Source of the DNA: Sphingomonas glacialis
GTDB lineage: Bacteria > Pseudomonadota > Alphaproteobacteria > Sphingomonadales > Sphingomonadaceae
NCBI RefSeq assembly: GCF_006439055.1
Contig: NZ_RCZC01000005.1
Coordinates: 1 to 64,000 of the forward strand
DNA length: 64,000 nt
Direction of reading: 5' to 3'
Shown here: positions 18,508 to 26,617 of the stretch, piece after piece
Layout: each line of letters begins with the position of its first letter
How positions within the stretch are numbered: the stretch's first letter is position 1
The notes under the pieces: generated by a model
What the model was told of the DNA's origin: nothing
Databases searched by the model: none
Seen by the model: only the letters and a program-made list of their open reading frames with translations
Position numbers and translations under genes: made by a program

Positions 18508-20406
18508 TCAGCGCAGCAGCGCCGCCTCGGACCAGCTGACCGGATCGGAAAAGCGCATCGGCTGCGGCGTGCGCGCCACCAGTTCGATGATCTTGGCGCC
18601 CCGCACATCGACTTTCAGCGGCGCCGGCGCCTCGCCGAAGCGCATCGGCGCCGACTGGCCGAGCAGCTTCCCATCGCCATAAACCATGAACCGCACCGGC
18701 TGGCTGCGATCGCGCGCCGAATCATCGACCCCGACCAGCGCCGAGAAGGTCGCGAAACCGGCATTGCGCACCTCGAGCCGCGAATTGGCGAGCGCGCCGA
18801 TCCCGGTGGTGAAGCGCCGCCCGGCGACCTGCAGCGTCTCGCCATAAGGCGAGCTGTCGGCCTGCGCGCCGCCCCAGCCGCCGTAGCGCGGATGGTCGCC
18901 ATCGCCGCGCGTGCTCCGCCACGGCAGGATGCCGCGATGGATCAGCGGATCGTGTTCGGGAACGGTCACGCCGTCGACCGCGGGGTTCACCCGGCCCGGT
19001 TGCTCGGACAGATACAGGCCGTTCGCGAGCGTGCGCGTGCCGTGCGCGGTGAACACCAGCGTCTGGTGCGGCGCGAGCGTGAGCTTGGTCTCCTTGCGGA
19101 AGCGCGTCTGGCCGCCGTCCCACAGATCGTCGAGCGTCACCTCGCCATCGGCGGTGAATTTGAGCTGGTCGGCGGTCAGCACGGCATCGACCGGCGTCGC
19201 GTTGCGGTTGAACACCGCAACCGCCTTGTCGCCGCTCGCGAGTGTCTTGACGAGGATCTGCACGTCGTCGGTATCGAACGCCAGCACCGCCTGGTTGCCC
19301 GCCGGATCCTGGTCGAGCGCGATGATCCGCGCATTGCCGAGCACGTCCATCATCGTCTTGGGGGCCTTGCGCAGGTCATAGCCGATGAACAGCGGCGCGT
19401 TGACCATCGCCCAGAGCGAGAAATGCGAGCGCGCTTCGTTCATATGGTCCGCGTCGAATTCCTTCGTGCCGACGAACAGCATGTCCGGATCGTTCCACGA
19501 GCCGGGATGCGCATAGAGCGCGCGCCGCACGGTGGTGTCAAAATTGTGCAGCATCCGCGACCAATTGGGCGAAATGTCCTCGCTCGTGCGCGAGATACCG
19601 GCGACATCCTTGCCCCAGGCGCGCACGTCGGCCGCGCCCCACAGGCAGAGCGAGAAGAGATAATCATTGTCGGGATTGGCGCGCTGCAACGCCTGACCGA
19701 CCGCTTCGTACAGGCGGCGCACCCCGGCGATATCGCTATGACCGACCGCCTCGACATCGACCAGCGGCGGAAAGGCGCGATATTGCCCGGAGATCACGCG
19801 CGGCTCGGTGGCCGACAGGCCCCGCACGCCGCAGCCGTCGACCTTGATCAGGTCGAACCCCCATTCGCGGAAATAGAGCGCGATGTCCTGCTCGACATGG
19901 CCGTACAGCCCGACTTCGCGCTCGGCGACGGTGCCTTCGGGCAGGTTGAGCGGATCGGTGCTGAACACCTGCCCACAGGTGTTGCGGCCGATGTCGGAAT
20001 AAATTCCGGCCTTGAAGCCCATCGCGTGCAGCCGATCGGTGAACGGCTTGAAGCTGGTGTCGCCGCCCGGCCCTGCCCCCTTTGCCGACGGAAAGGTCGT
20101 GGTGCGGATGATCAGGCGCCCGTCGGGCTGGCGGCGCTTGAGCCACCAGCCATCGTCGACGTCGATATAGCGATAGCCTTTCGCCGCGAGCCCCGAATCC
20201 TTGATGATCTGCGCGGAGGCCATCACCTTTTCCTCGCTCACATCCTCATAGAAGGCGTTCCAGCTGCTCCAGCCCATCGGCGGCAGCTTGGCGGCGCCGG
20301 CATTGTAGGCGCTCCACTGGCCGGTGGGGGCGAGCGGGTCGGCCGCAGCGAGCGGGGCGTAGAGCGCGGCCGCACCGGCCAACAGGGCAAAAACGATCCG
20401 GCGCAT
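18508..20406 (-). CDS. GH27 alpha-galactosidase with NPCBM domain
   Basis: 632-aa secreted enzyme, signal peptide 1-22. GH27 hallmarks: PPMGWSSWNAFYEDVSEEKV (43-62), YIDVDDGWW, FKAGIYSDIG and nucleophile D190 in LIKVDGCG; SRTSEDISPNW holds the probable acid Asp. After a beta-sandwich (about 385-480) there is an NPCBM-type domain (about 520-630, GGWGGAQADSSPYGE and FTTGIGALANSRLEV). GH27 includes alpha-galactosidases and, in some bacteria, beta-L-arabinopyranosidases; in an arabinoxylan locus the latter is a real alternative. Its ATG overlaps the stop of the upstream esterase by one base (TGATG). Confidence 0.87.
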   Translation of the reverse strand: MRRIVFALLAGAAALYAPLAAADPLAPTGQWSAYNAGAAKLPPMGWSSWNAFYEDVSEEKVMASAQIIKDSGLAAKGYRYIDVDDGWWLKRRQPDGRLIIRTTTFPSAKGAGPGGDTSFKPFTDRLHAMGFKAGIYSDIGRNTCGQVFSTDPLNLPEGTVAEREVGLYGHVEQDIALYFREWGFDLIKVDGCGVRGLSATEPRVISGQYRAFPPLVDVEAVGHSDIAGVRRLYEAVGQALQRANPDNDYLFSLCLWGAADVRAWGKDVAGISRTSEDISPNWSRMLHNFDTTVRRALYAHPGSWNDPDMLFVGTKEFDADHMNEARSHFSLWAMVNAPLFIGYDLRKAPKTMMDVLGNARIIALDQDPAGNQAVLAFDTDDVQILVKTLASGDKAVAVFNRNATPVDAVLTADQLKFTADGEVTLDDLWDGGQTRFRKETKLTLAPHQTLVFTAHGTRTLANGLYLSEQPGRVNPAVDGVTVPEHDPLIHRGILPWRSTRGDGDHPRYGGWGGAQADSSPYGETLQVAGRRFTTGIGALANSRLEVRNAGFATFSALVGVDDSARDRSQPVRFMVYGDGKLLGQSAPMRFGEAPAPLKVDVRGAKIIELVARTPQPMRFSDPVSWSEAALLR

Positions 20407-21509
20407 CAGCGGGTACCCTTCGTCTCGAGCATCTTGCCGAAGAACGGCATCACGAATTCCTGGAAGCGGACCGCGACATCGCTGGTATGCGTGCCCGGAT
20501 AGACCGTGAAGTTGTTGGCGATCCCGTAGCGGTCGAGCGCCTCGTGCAGCTTGATGGCGTCGCCCTTCAGCCCGTCCTGATCACCGACATCGATCGCGAT
20601 CGCGCGATATTGGCGGAGATTGCCGACATATTGATCGACGAACGCCAGCGGCGCGTTGGCCGCCCATTTCGCGACCACGTCGGTCTGCACGACGCCGTCC
20701 TTGGTCGGCAGATCGAGATAGAAAGGCGGGTTCTTCGGGTTGGGCGACCAGGCGGCGGCGCTAGCGAACTGCGCGCGCGAGAAGAAGGGCAGCGCTACCA
20801 CCGCCTCGCGCGTGCGCACCGCCTCGAGCGCGGCGCCGGCCTTGGGATCGAACTGCGACGGATCGCGCGCCGACAGGCAGCACGGGCTCATCATGTAGAT
20901 CGCGCCGAACATGTCGGGGTGGCGCATGCCGATCCGCGCGGTGCCGTATCCCCCCATCGAATGCCCGGCGAGCCCGCGGCTGCGTCGGTCGGCGATCGTG
21001 CGGTAATGCGCATCGACATAGCCGATCAGGTCGCGCGCGATGAAAGTCTCGAAATCGCCGGTGGTGACCGAACTCGAATACATCGAGCCGTTATGCAGCG
21101 TCTTCGAATCGGGCAGCACGACGATCATCTCGGGCGTGCCGGTGGCAAAGGCGCCCTCGATCGTCTGCGGAACGTGGATCTCGCCGGTCCATTGCTCGGC
21201 GCCGATCGAATAGCCGTGGAGCGCATAGAGCACCGGGTAGCGGCGCTTGGGGGTAGCGGCATAGCTCGGCGGGAGGATGACGAGCACGTCGCGCTCGGCC
21301 GATTCGCCTTCGAGATTGCCGACGATGCTCGGCGCGTGGACCTTGATCCGCTCGACGCTCACCGGCCGCGCGCCCGCGACGGGCGGCGGGACGTGGGTCG
21401 CGACCTGCGCCAGCGCCGGCGTCGCAGCCGCCGGAAGCGCCAACGCGACCGCGCAGGCCAGCATAGACCGACGGTGGCGCCTCGCCCACTCGCTATACCC
21501 TGTCGGCAC
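20406..21509 (-). CDS. Secreted esterase, feruloyl-esterase/EstA-like (esterase D family)
   Basis: 367-aa alpha/beta hydrolase of the putative esterase (PF00756) family with a signal peptide (about 17-35, ending TPALAQ). Conserved parts: RRYPVLYALHGYS, the serine motif GLAGHSMGGYG (S184), and the C-terminal FTVYPGTHTSDVAV with the probable His. This family includes feruloyl and acetyl-xylan esterases, which fits the locus. GTG 21509 is chosen because GGGGAGAG lies just ahead; an upstream ATG frame would cross the hairpin at 21544-21579. It is co-transcribed with the GH27 gene. Confidence 0.8.
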   Translation of the reverse strand: MPTGYSEWARRHRRSMLACAVALALPAAATPALAQVATHVPPPVAGARPVSVERIKVHAPSIVGNLEGESAERDVLVILPPSYAATPKRRYPVLYALHGYSIGAEQWTGEIHVPQTIEGAFATGTPEMIVVLPDSKTLHNGSMYSSSVTTGDFETFIARDLIGYVDAHYRTIADRRSRGLAGHSMGGYGTARIGMRHPDMFGAIYMMSPCCLSARDPSQFDPKAGAALEAVRTREAVVALPFFSRAQFASAAAWSPNPKNPPFYLDLPTKDGVVQTDVVAKWAANAPLAFVDQYVGNLRQYRAIAIDVGDQDGLKGDAIKLHEALDRYGIANNFTVYPGTHTSDVAVRFQEFVMPFFGKMLETKGTR

Positions 21510-21543
21510 GTCACTCTCCCCGGATCGCCTGTCGGCATCGTGG

Positions 21544-21579
21544 CCGATCGCGCTTCTTGTCTGTCTAAAGCGCGATCGG
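21544..21579. promoter_or_regulatory. Perfect 12-bp hairpin with operator-like 11-mer in loop
   Basis: CCGATCGCGCTT (21544-21555) and AAGCGCGATCGG (21568-21579) are perfect reverse complements flanking a 12-nt loop that contains TTGTCTGTCTA (21557-21567). This 11-mer differs by one base from the putative GntR operator at 34480. The element sits between the cupin stop (21615) and the esterase start (21509), both on the minus strand. It could end the upstream transcript, act as an operator, or both. There is no T-run after the stem on the minus strand, so a simple intrinsic terminator is not supported. Confidence 0.55.
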
Positions 21580-21614
21580 GTCAATTCCCCGCGCAGCCTA
21601 ATCGCGACAGCGCG

Positions 21615-22637
21615 TCAACCGCCGCGCAACAGCCTCATCACCAGCGCGCGGATCCGCCCGTAATTGCCCTGGCGGAGCGGTCCGAGGATGCCATGCTGCG
21701 TCTCGGGCAGATGCGCGAGCGGGTGCCCGTCGGGCCGGAAGACGTAATGATCGAAGAACGCCCGCCACGCCGCGCGCTCGGCCGGCGGGCGCTCGGCGAT
21801 CGCGATCATCGCGAGCAGCATCGTCGTATAGGGCGCGTCGGGACCGCTCGCGAAACCGTCCCACCAGTAATTGACGAGCACGTTGAACGGCGCGGTCGCC
21901 TCGACCGAATGCCACCATAATTTGGGCAGATACAGCGCGTCGCCCGGTGCCAGATCGACCGTGATCGCCAGGTGGCGGATGGCGTCGAAATCGGGATAGC
22001 GCGGGTCGCCCGGCGCGGCGCTGGCGGCAAGGCTCACCGGCTGCCCCGCCAGCGTATGATCGATCGGCCCGACATAGAGATTGGCGATCGCGGATGGCGG
22101 ATAGAGCGTGAAGCGCCGCTGCCCCGCGACGACGCAGGCGATGTTGTCGAACGTGTCGTAATGGCAACCGATCGCCGACGCCGTGCCCAGCCAGATGCGC
22201 GGGAGCACGCCGTCGGGCACGACGCTGAGCTGGTTCTCCGCGGCGAAACCCGGGAGATGGCTGTCGGTCGGCAGCGAGCCCATATAGACCGACGCGCGTC
22301 CTGCCGTATCGGCGGCATCCGCAATCCGGCGCAGCGCTTCGCCGAAGCCCAGCGTCTCGCGCGAAAAGGTGAAATCGGCGAGGTTGTCGGCATAATCGTA
22401 ACGCCCGCCGATCGCGGGGTCGCCGATGAACGCCTCGGCGCTCCGCCCGGCATCGAAGCGCGCGAGATAGGCGAGCAACGCCGCGCGCGACTCGGCCTGC
22501 GCCGCGACAACGGGCCAGTCACGGCAGAGCCCGCGCAGCACGACCGGTTCGCACCTGCTGGCGACCTCGGCGACGAAAGGCTCGCGCTCGAGCGTCGCGC
22601 CATCGAGCGTCCGCACCGGCGAAGCCGCCTGTGCCAT
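21615..22637 (-). CDS. Cupin_8/JmjC-like dioxygenase-family protein
   Basis: 340-aa cytoplasmic protein of the cupin-like JmjC (FIH-type) family, Fe(II)/2-oxoglutarate-dependent hydroxylases. Metal ligands are visible as H159-x-D161 in GCHYDTFDN and a distal His in LPKLWWHSVEA. Other typical parts are EPVVLRGLCRDWPVV, PRIWLGTAS, GQRRFTLYPP and DLAPGDALYLP. The substrate is unknown. Genes like this recur next to TonB receptors, SapC and tryptophan-halogenase genes in sphingomonads, Caulobacter and Xanthomonas. The ATG at 22637 overlaps the SapC stop by one base (TGATG); a GTG one codon earlier is equally possible. Confidence 0.83.
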   Translation of the reverse strand: MAQAASPVRTLDGATLEREPFVAEVASRCEPVVLRGLCRDWPVVAAQAESRAALLAYLARFDAGRSAEAFIGDPAIGGRYDYADNLADFTFSRETLGFGEALRRIADAADTAGRASVYMGSLPTDSHLPGFAAENQLSVVPDGVLPRIWLGTASAIGCHYDTFDNIACVVAGQRRFTLYPPSAIANLYVGPIDHTLAGQPVSLAASAAPGDPRYPDFDAIRHLAITVDLAPGDALYLPKLWWHSVEATAPFNVLVNYWWDGFASGPDAPYTTMLLAMIAIAERPPAERAAWRAFFDHYVFRPDGHPLAHLPETQHGILGPLRQGNYGRIRALVMRLLRGG

Positions 22638-23347
22638 CACCCGGCGACGAGCTGATCGTTGCGCAGATGCGCGAGCCGCGCGACGTGCTGCAACGATCCG
22701 ATCACGGCGTGCGCGAGCGCGAGATCGCCAGCGCGGAACAGCGCGAGCACCGCGGTATCGTCGAGGTCGGCGAGCGCATCGCGGCTGATCGTATAGAGCC
22801 CTTCGAGCACGAGGCGTTCGCCGTCGTCGAAGCTGAACGACAGGTCGATCGGCTCGACCAGCTTCACGGCGAGCATCCGTTCGAGGAACGACGCCGTCCG
22901 CGGCACGCCGGCATGGAGTTGCGCCAGCGCGCGCTGGATGCGCTTCAACGCAGGCGCGGGCTCGCCGTCCTCGAACAGCGGCGCTGCGGCAGCGGTTGCG
23001 AAGCGGGCGTGTTCACGATCGAGCACGATCACGTCTTCGGTCACGAAAAAGCCCTCGCGGACGAATTCGCTCAGTCGGTCGGCAGCACCGGCGTCGGGCG
23101 TACCGTGGACGACATTCTCGCCCGGCTTGAACCCGAGCATCGCGCCGGCATAGAAATCGCCGGTCTCGGCATTCTTGGAAAACAGGATCGGGAAGCGCGA
23201 AGCCGCGGCCTCGAACTCGCTCGTGACGAGCGGCACGAAGTGGCGCTGGCCGGCGATCGGCGGGGCTACGCGCAGCGCGGCATGGTCGTGCACATTGAGT
23301 ATTTCCAGCTTCGCCACCGCCGCCGTCTCCCGAAATCGATCCGCCAT
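22637..23347 (-). CDS. SapC-family protein
   Basis: 236-aa protein of the SapC family, named after an S-layer-associated gene but of unknown biochemical role. Recognisable parts: HFVPLVTSEFEAAASRFPILFSK, FYAGAMLGFKPGENV, LSEFVREGFF and the C-terminal PIDLSFSFDDGERLVLEGLYTI. No signal peptide or membrane segment. ATG 23347 is chosen because the family match begins there; the longer frame would occupy the divergent promoter region (23348-23571). It forms a minus-strand operon with cupin_8, facing away from the TonB receptor gene. SapC genes in TonB-receptor loci are typical of this bacterial group. Confidence 0.82.
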   Translation of the reverse strand: MADRFRETAAVAKLEILNVHDHAALRVAPPIAGQRHFVPLVTSEFEAAASRFPILFSKNAETGDFYAGAMLGFKPGENVVHGTPDAGAADRLSEFVREGFFVTEDVIVLDREHARFATAAAAPLFEDGEPAPALKRIQRALAQLHAGVPRTASFLERMLAVKLVEPIDLSFSFDDGERLVLEGLYTISRDALADLDDTAVLALFRAGDLALAHAVIGSLQHVARLAHLRNDQLVAG

Positions 23348-23449
23348 ATGCCATGGCTTTGTGCTCGGCATAGGCGGTCGAACCGGCTCCGGCCAAGGGC
23401 GCGATACGATTTTTTGTTTACACCGACAAATCGGCTTGCACTGCGCATC

Positions 23450-23463
23450 TGGTAGCGATACCA
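23450..23463. promoter_or_regulatory. Palindromic LacI-type operator (xyl-box-like)
   Basis: TGGTAGCGATACCA is a perfect interrupted palindrome (TGGTA-GCGA-TACCA). It lies in the 224-bp divergent region between SapC and the TonB receptor. It closely resembles the LacI-family xyl-box (TGGTAGCGCTAACA) reported for xylan genes of Xanthomonas and Caulobacter, as I recall it. A related site, TGGTAGCGCTATCG, lies at 38271 before the GH8 gene. No LacI regulator gene is in this window, so the binding protein would be encoded elsewhere. Confidence 0.55.
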
Positions 23464-23571
23464 AAGTGCGTATCCACGGGGAACCGACGAGAGTCGTTCG
23501 ACCAAGGAAGACCGATCCCTGCGCCAACGATGCGGAGGGTAGAATATTAGAAAACACTTCAGGAGGGGATT

Positions 23572-26559
23572 ATGATGCACCGATCCGAACACGCCGATCG
23601 TCGAACCGCAGCCGCCCGGCAGCGCAAGCTGCTTCTCGTTGGCGCTTCCAGCCTGTTCGCCCTTGCGCTCGCCGATCCGGCTGCAGCGCAGGACAGCCAG
23701 ACCGCCCAAGCCGCCCCGGCCACCGCTCCTGCGATCACGGCGAGCCAGACCACGACGCCGCAGGACGCCGCTGCTTCGAATACGATCGACGACACGTCGC
23801 AGGACATCATCGTCACCGGCCTGCGCGGCTCGCTCCAGCGCAACCTCGACATCAAGCGCAACGCGACCGGCGTGGTCGATGCGATCTCGTCCGAGGATAT
23901 CGGCAAATTCCCTGATTCCAACGTCGCGGCATCGCTGCAGCGCCTCCCCGGCGTCTCGATCCAGCGCTCGGGCGCACGCGGCGAAGCGACCGGCATCACG
24001 GTTCGCGGCTTCGGCGGCGATTTCAACACGACGCTGTACGACGGCCGCCGCATCTCGACCGCTACCGGCGGACGCCAGATCGACTTCTCGACCGTCGGCT
24101 CGGATTTCATCGGTCGGCTGAGCGTGCTCAAGACCCCCGACGTCGCGCTCACCGCGAGCTCGATCGGTGCGACGGTCAATGTCGAATTCCCGAAACCCTT
24201 CGATCATCCCGGCTTCCGTCTGGCGACGAGCATCGCGGGTTCGATCCAGGATCGCTCGGGCAAGGTCGTCCCGACCGGCGGCGTGCTGCTCAGCGACACC
24301 TTCGCCAACGGCACGCTCGGCGTGCTCGCCGACTTCATTTACACGCGCCGCGACACCGACAGCAACCGCGTCGGCGTCAATGGCTGGTCGGGCGGCTATT
24401 ATGCGCCGTGCCAGCTGAAGGGCAGCACCGCCACGACCTGCGCGCCGACCTCGACTGCGGGTGCGCCGGCGTCGCAACGCCAGACCGTCGTCGGCTGGTT
24501 CCCGCAGCAGTTCGTCTACGAGCAGGATCGCACCAAGGACGAGCGCTATGACGGGCGCATCGCGCTGCAATGGCACCCGTCGGAAGACGTGATGGTCACG
24601 ATCGACGACAATTTCTCGCGGCAGAAGGTCGTCACCGACATTTACGGCTTCGGCGTGTGGTTCAATCAGGGCTCGCTGCGCAATGTCGAGCTCGACAAGA
24701 ACGGCCAGGCGACCAACTTCACGCAGACCGGCTCGCCGACCGATTTCACCTCGGCGATCAACACCGAAGTGCTGCAGACCAACGCGCTCGGCGGCAATAT
24801 CAAATGGGATGCGAACGAGCATCTGACGCTCGAGGGCGATCTCAACTACGCGCAGAGCTGGCGTAACCCCGACGGCAATATCGGCAGCCAGAATGGCGAT
24901 ATCGGCTATGGCGGCGCGCTCGGCACGACGACCGGACTGCAGATCCTCGGCAACAGCAGCAATGCCATTCCGGTGCTCACCGCTTACGGTCCCAATGGAA
25001 GTGCTGCGAACTTCACCAACCCGGCGCTGATCGGCTCGCACGTCACGGTCAACCAGACCCAGCGCAACACCGATACGCTCAAGCAGGCGCGCTTCAACGC
25101 GACCTGGCATCAGGACAATCTGACGATCAAGGCCGGCGGCCAATATATCGAAGACCGCTTCCAGTTGAGCAACCAGAGCACCTTCACCAACAATTACTGG
25201 CAGGCCTATGCCGGCTACGGCACCCCATCGGCGCAGGGTGGTGGCATCGCGCCGCTGCCGAGCAGCCTGTATCAGGGCTCGATCTCGACCAACAACTTCA
25301 TCCCCGGCTTCAAGGGATCGTTGCCGCCGTCGCTCGTCATGTTCAGCCCGATCGCGTATCAGAACTATCTGACCAGCCTCGGCAACCCGCAGACCAAGAA
25401 CATCCCGGGCTATAACTATTCGGGCGTGACTGGCTTCACCGGCGCCTTCGACGAGCAGGTCGATCCCGGCAGCATCCAGGACGTTCGCGAGAAGACCTGG
25501 TCGCTCTATATGAGCGTCAACTTCACTGCCAATATCGGCAGCATGCCGTTCCACTTCAACGCGGGCGTGCGCAACGAGAACACCCATCTGACCTCGGTCG
25601 GCCAGGGGCGTCAGCCGTTGGTGCTCAGCACGAGCAGCGCCGATCCGACGCTGCTGACGGTGTCGAGCTACACCCCGGTCCAGGCGGTGACGAGCAAGAG
25701 CAACTATTCCTATCTGCTCCCGACGCTCGATGCGCGGCTTGAAGTCACCGATCGGCTGCAGCTGCGCTTCGACGCGTCGCGCACGCTGACGCGCCCGGCG
25801 CTGAACCTGCTGTCGCCGGTGCTCAACGTCGGCAGCGGCCAGCGCGTCAACGCGCTGACGGCGAGCGGCGGCAACCCCAACCTCAAGCCGTATCTGTCGG
25901 ACAATTTCGACATCGCAGCCGAATGGTATTACAAGCGCAACTCGTATCTGTCGGTCGACTTCTTCGTGAAGAACGTCAGCAACTTCATCGTCGGCGGCGT
26001 GACGCGCCAGGCGATCAACGGCGTGGTCGATCCGACCACGGGGCAGCTCGCCAGCTTTGCGGTGACGCAGCAGGTCAACGGACCCGATGCGACGGTACGC
26101 GGCGTCGAAGTGGCGTGGCAGCAGGTGTTCGGCGAAAGCGGCTTCGGCTTCACCGCCAACGCCACCTTCGTCGATACCAACAAGCCGTACGATCCGACCA
26201 ACATCTCGCAGACCGGCTTTGCGGTAACGGGTCTGGCGAATTCGGCGAACTTCGTTGGTTTCTATGACAAGCACGGGTTCCAGTTCCGCGCCGCGCTGAA
26301 CTGGCGCGACAAGTATCTGCTCCAGTTCGGGCAGAACCAGAACACCGGCCAGTTCGGTGCCGAGCCGACCTTCGTCAATTCGAGCCTCCAGCTCGATCTG
26401 TCCTCGAGCTATGACATCAACAAGCATTTCAGCGTGTTTGGCGAAGTCCAGAACGTCAACAACAACCAGCAAAGCACGCACGGCCGCTTCGACAACCAGC
26501 TGCTCGACGTGTTCGACTATGGCCGGCGCTATCTCGCCGGTGCCCGCTACCGCTTCTGA
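23572..26559 (+). CDS. TonB-dependent receptor, Caulobacter/Xanthomonas type
   Basis: 995-aa outer-membrane receptor. Signal peptide 1-40 (LALADPAAAQ), then a plug domain beginning DIIVTGLRGSLQRNLDIKRNATGVVDAI with LPGVSIQR and VRGFGGDFNTTLYDGR, followed by a 22-strand-type barrel closing with FDYGRRYLAGARYRF. The plug pattern fits the TonB-Xanth-Caul subfamily that transports carbohydrates. It presumably takes up arabinoxylan-derived oligosaccharides with TonB energy. ATG 23572 follows AGGAGGGG at good spacing. It is divergent from SapC/cupin, shares the palindromic operator, is followed by a strong terminator and then the halogenase gene. Confidence 0.92.
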   Translation: MMHRSEHADRRTAAARQRKLLLVGASSLFALALADPAAAQDSQTAQAAPATAPAITASQTTTPQDAAASNTIDDTSQDIIVTGLRGSLQRNLDIKRNATGVVDAISSEDIGKFPDSNVAASLQRLPGVSIQRSGARGEATGITVRGFGGDFNTTLYDGRRISTATGGRQIDFSTVGSDFIGRLSVLKTPDVALTASSIGATVNVEFPKPFDHPGFRLATSIAGSIQDRSGKVVPTGGVLLSDTFANGTLGVLADFIYTRRDTDSNRVGVNGWSGGYYAPCQLKGSTATTCAPTSTAGAPASQRQTVVGWFPQQFVYEQDRTKDERYDGRIALQWHPSEDVMVTIDDNFSRQKVVTDIYGFGVWFNQGSLRNVELDKNGQATNFTQTGSPTDFTSAINTEVLQTNALGGNIKWDANEHLTLEGDLNYAQSWRNPDGNIGSQNGDIGYGGALGTTTGLQILGNSSNAIPVLTAYGPNGSAANFTNPALIGSHVTVNQTQRNTDTLKQARFNATWHQDNLTIKAGGQYIEDRFQLSNQSTFTNNYWQAYAGYGTPSAQGGGIAPLPSSLYQGSISTNNFIPGFKGSLPPSLVMFSPIAYQNYLTSLGNPQTKNIPGYNYSGVTGFTGAFDEQVDPGSIQDVREKTWSLYMSVNFTANIGSMPFHFNAGVRNENTHLTSVGQGRQPLVLSTSSADPTLLTVSSYTPVQAVTSKSNYSYLLPTLDARLEVTDRLQLRFDASRTLTRPALNLLSPVLNVGSGQRVNALTASGGNPNLKPYLSDNFDIAAEWYYKRNSYLSVDFFVKNVSNFIVGGVTRQAINGVVDPTTGQLASFAVTQQVNGPDATVRGVEVAWQQVFGESGFGFTANATFVDTNKPYDPTNISQTGFAVTGLANSANFVGFYDKHGFQFRAALNWRDKYLLQFGQNQNTGQFGAEPTFVNSSLQLDLSSSYDINKHFSVFGEVQNVNNNQQSTHGRFDNQLLDVFDYGRRYLAGARYRF

Positions 26560-26572
26560 CCCCCTCCCCCTC

Positions 26573-26603
26573 GGGGGCGCCATATCGGCGCCCCCGTTTT
26601 TTT
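26573..26603 (+). terminator. Intrinsic terminator after TonB receptor
   Basis: GGGGGCGCC (26573-26581), 5-nt loop and GGCGCCCCC (26587-26595) form a perfect 9-bp GC stem, followed by G and seven T residues. This is a textbook rho-independent terminator on the plus strand, 14 bases after the receptor stop. It may allow partial read-through to the halogenase gene that starts 15 bases further on. Confidence 0.93.
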
Positions 26604-26617
26604 GGTAATCGGGCGCG

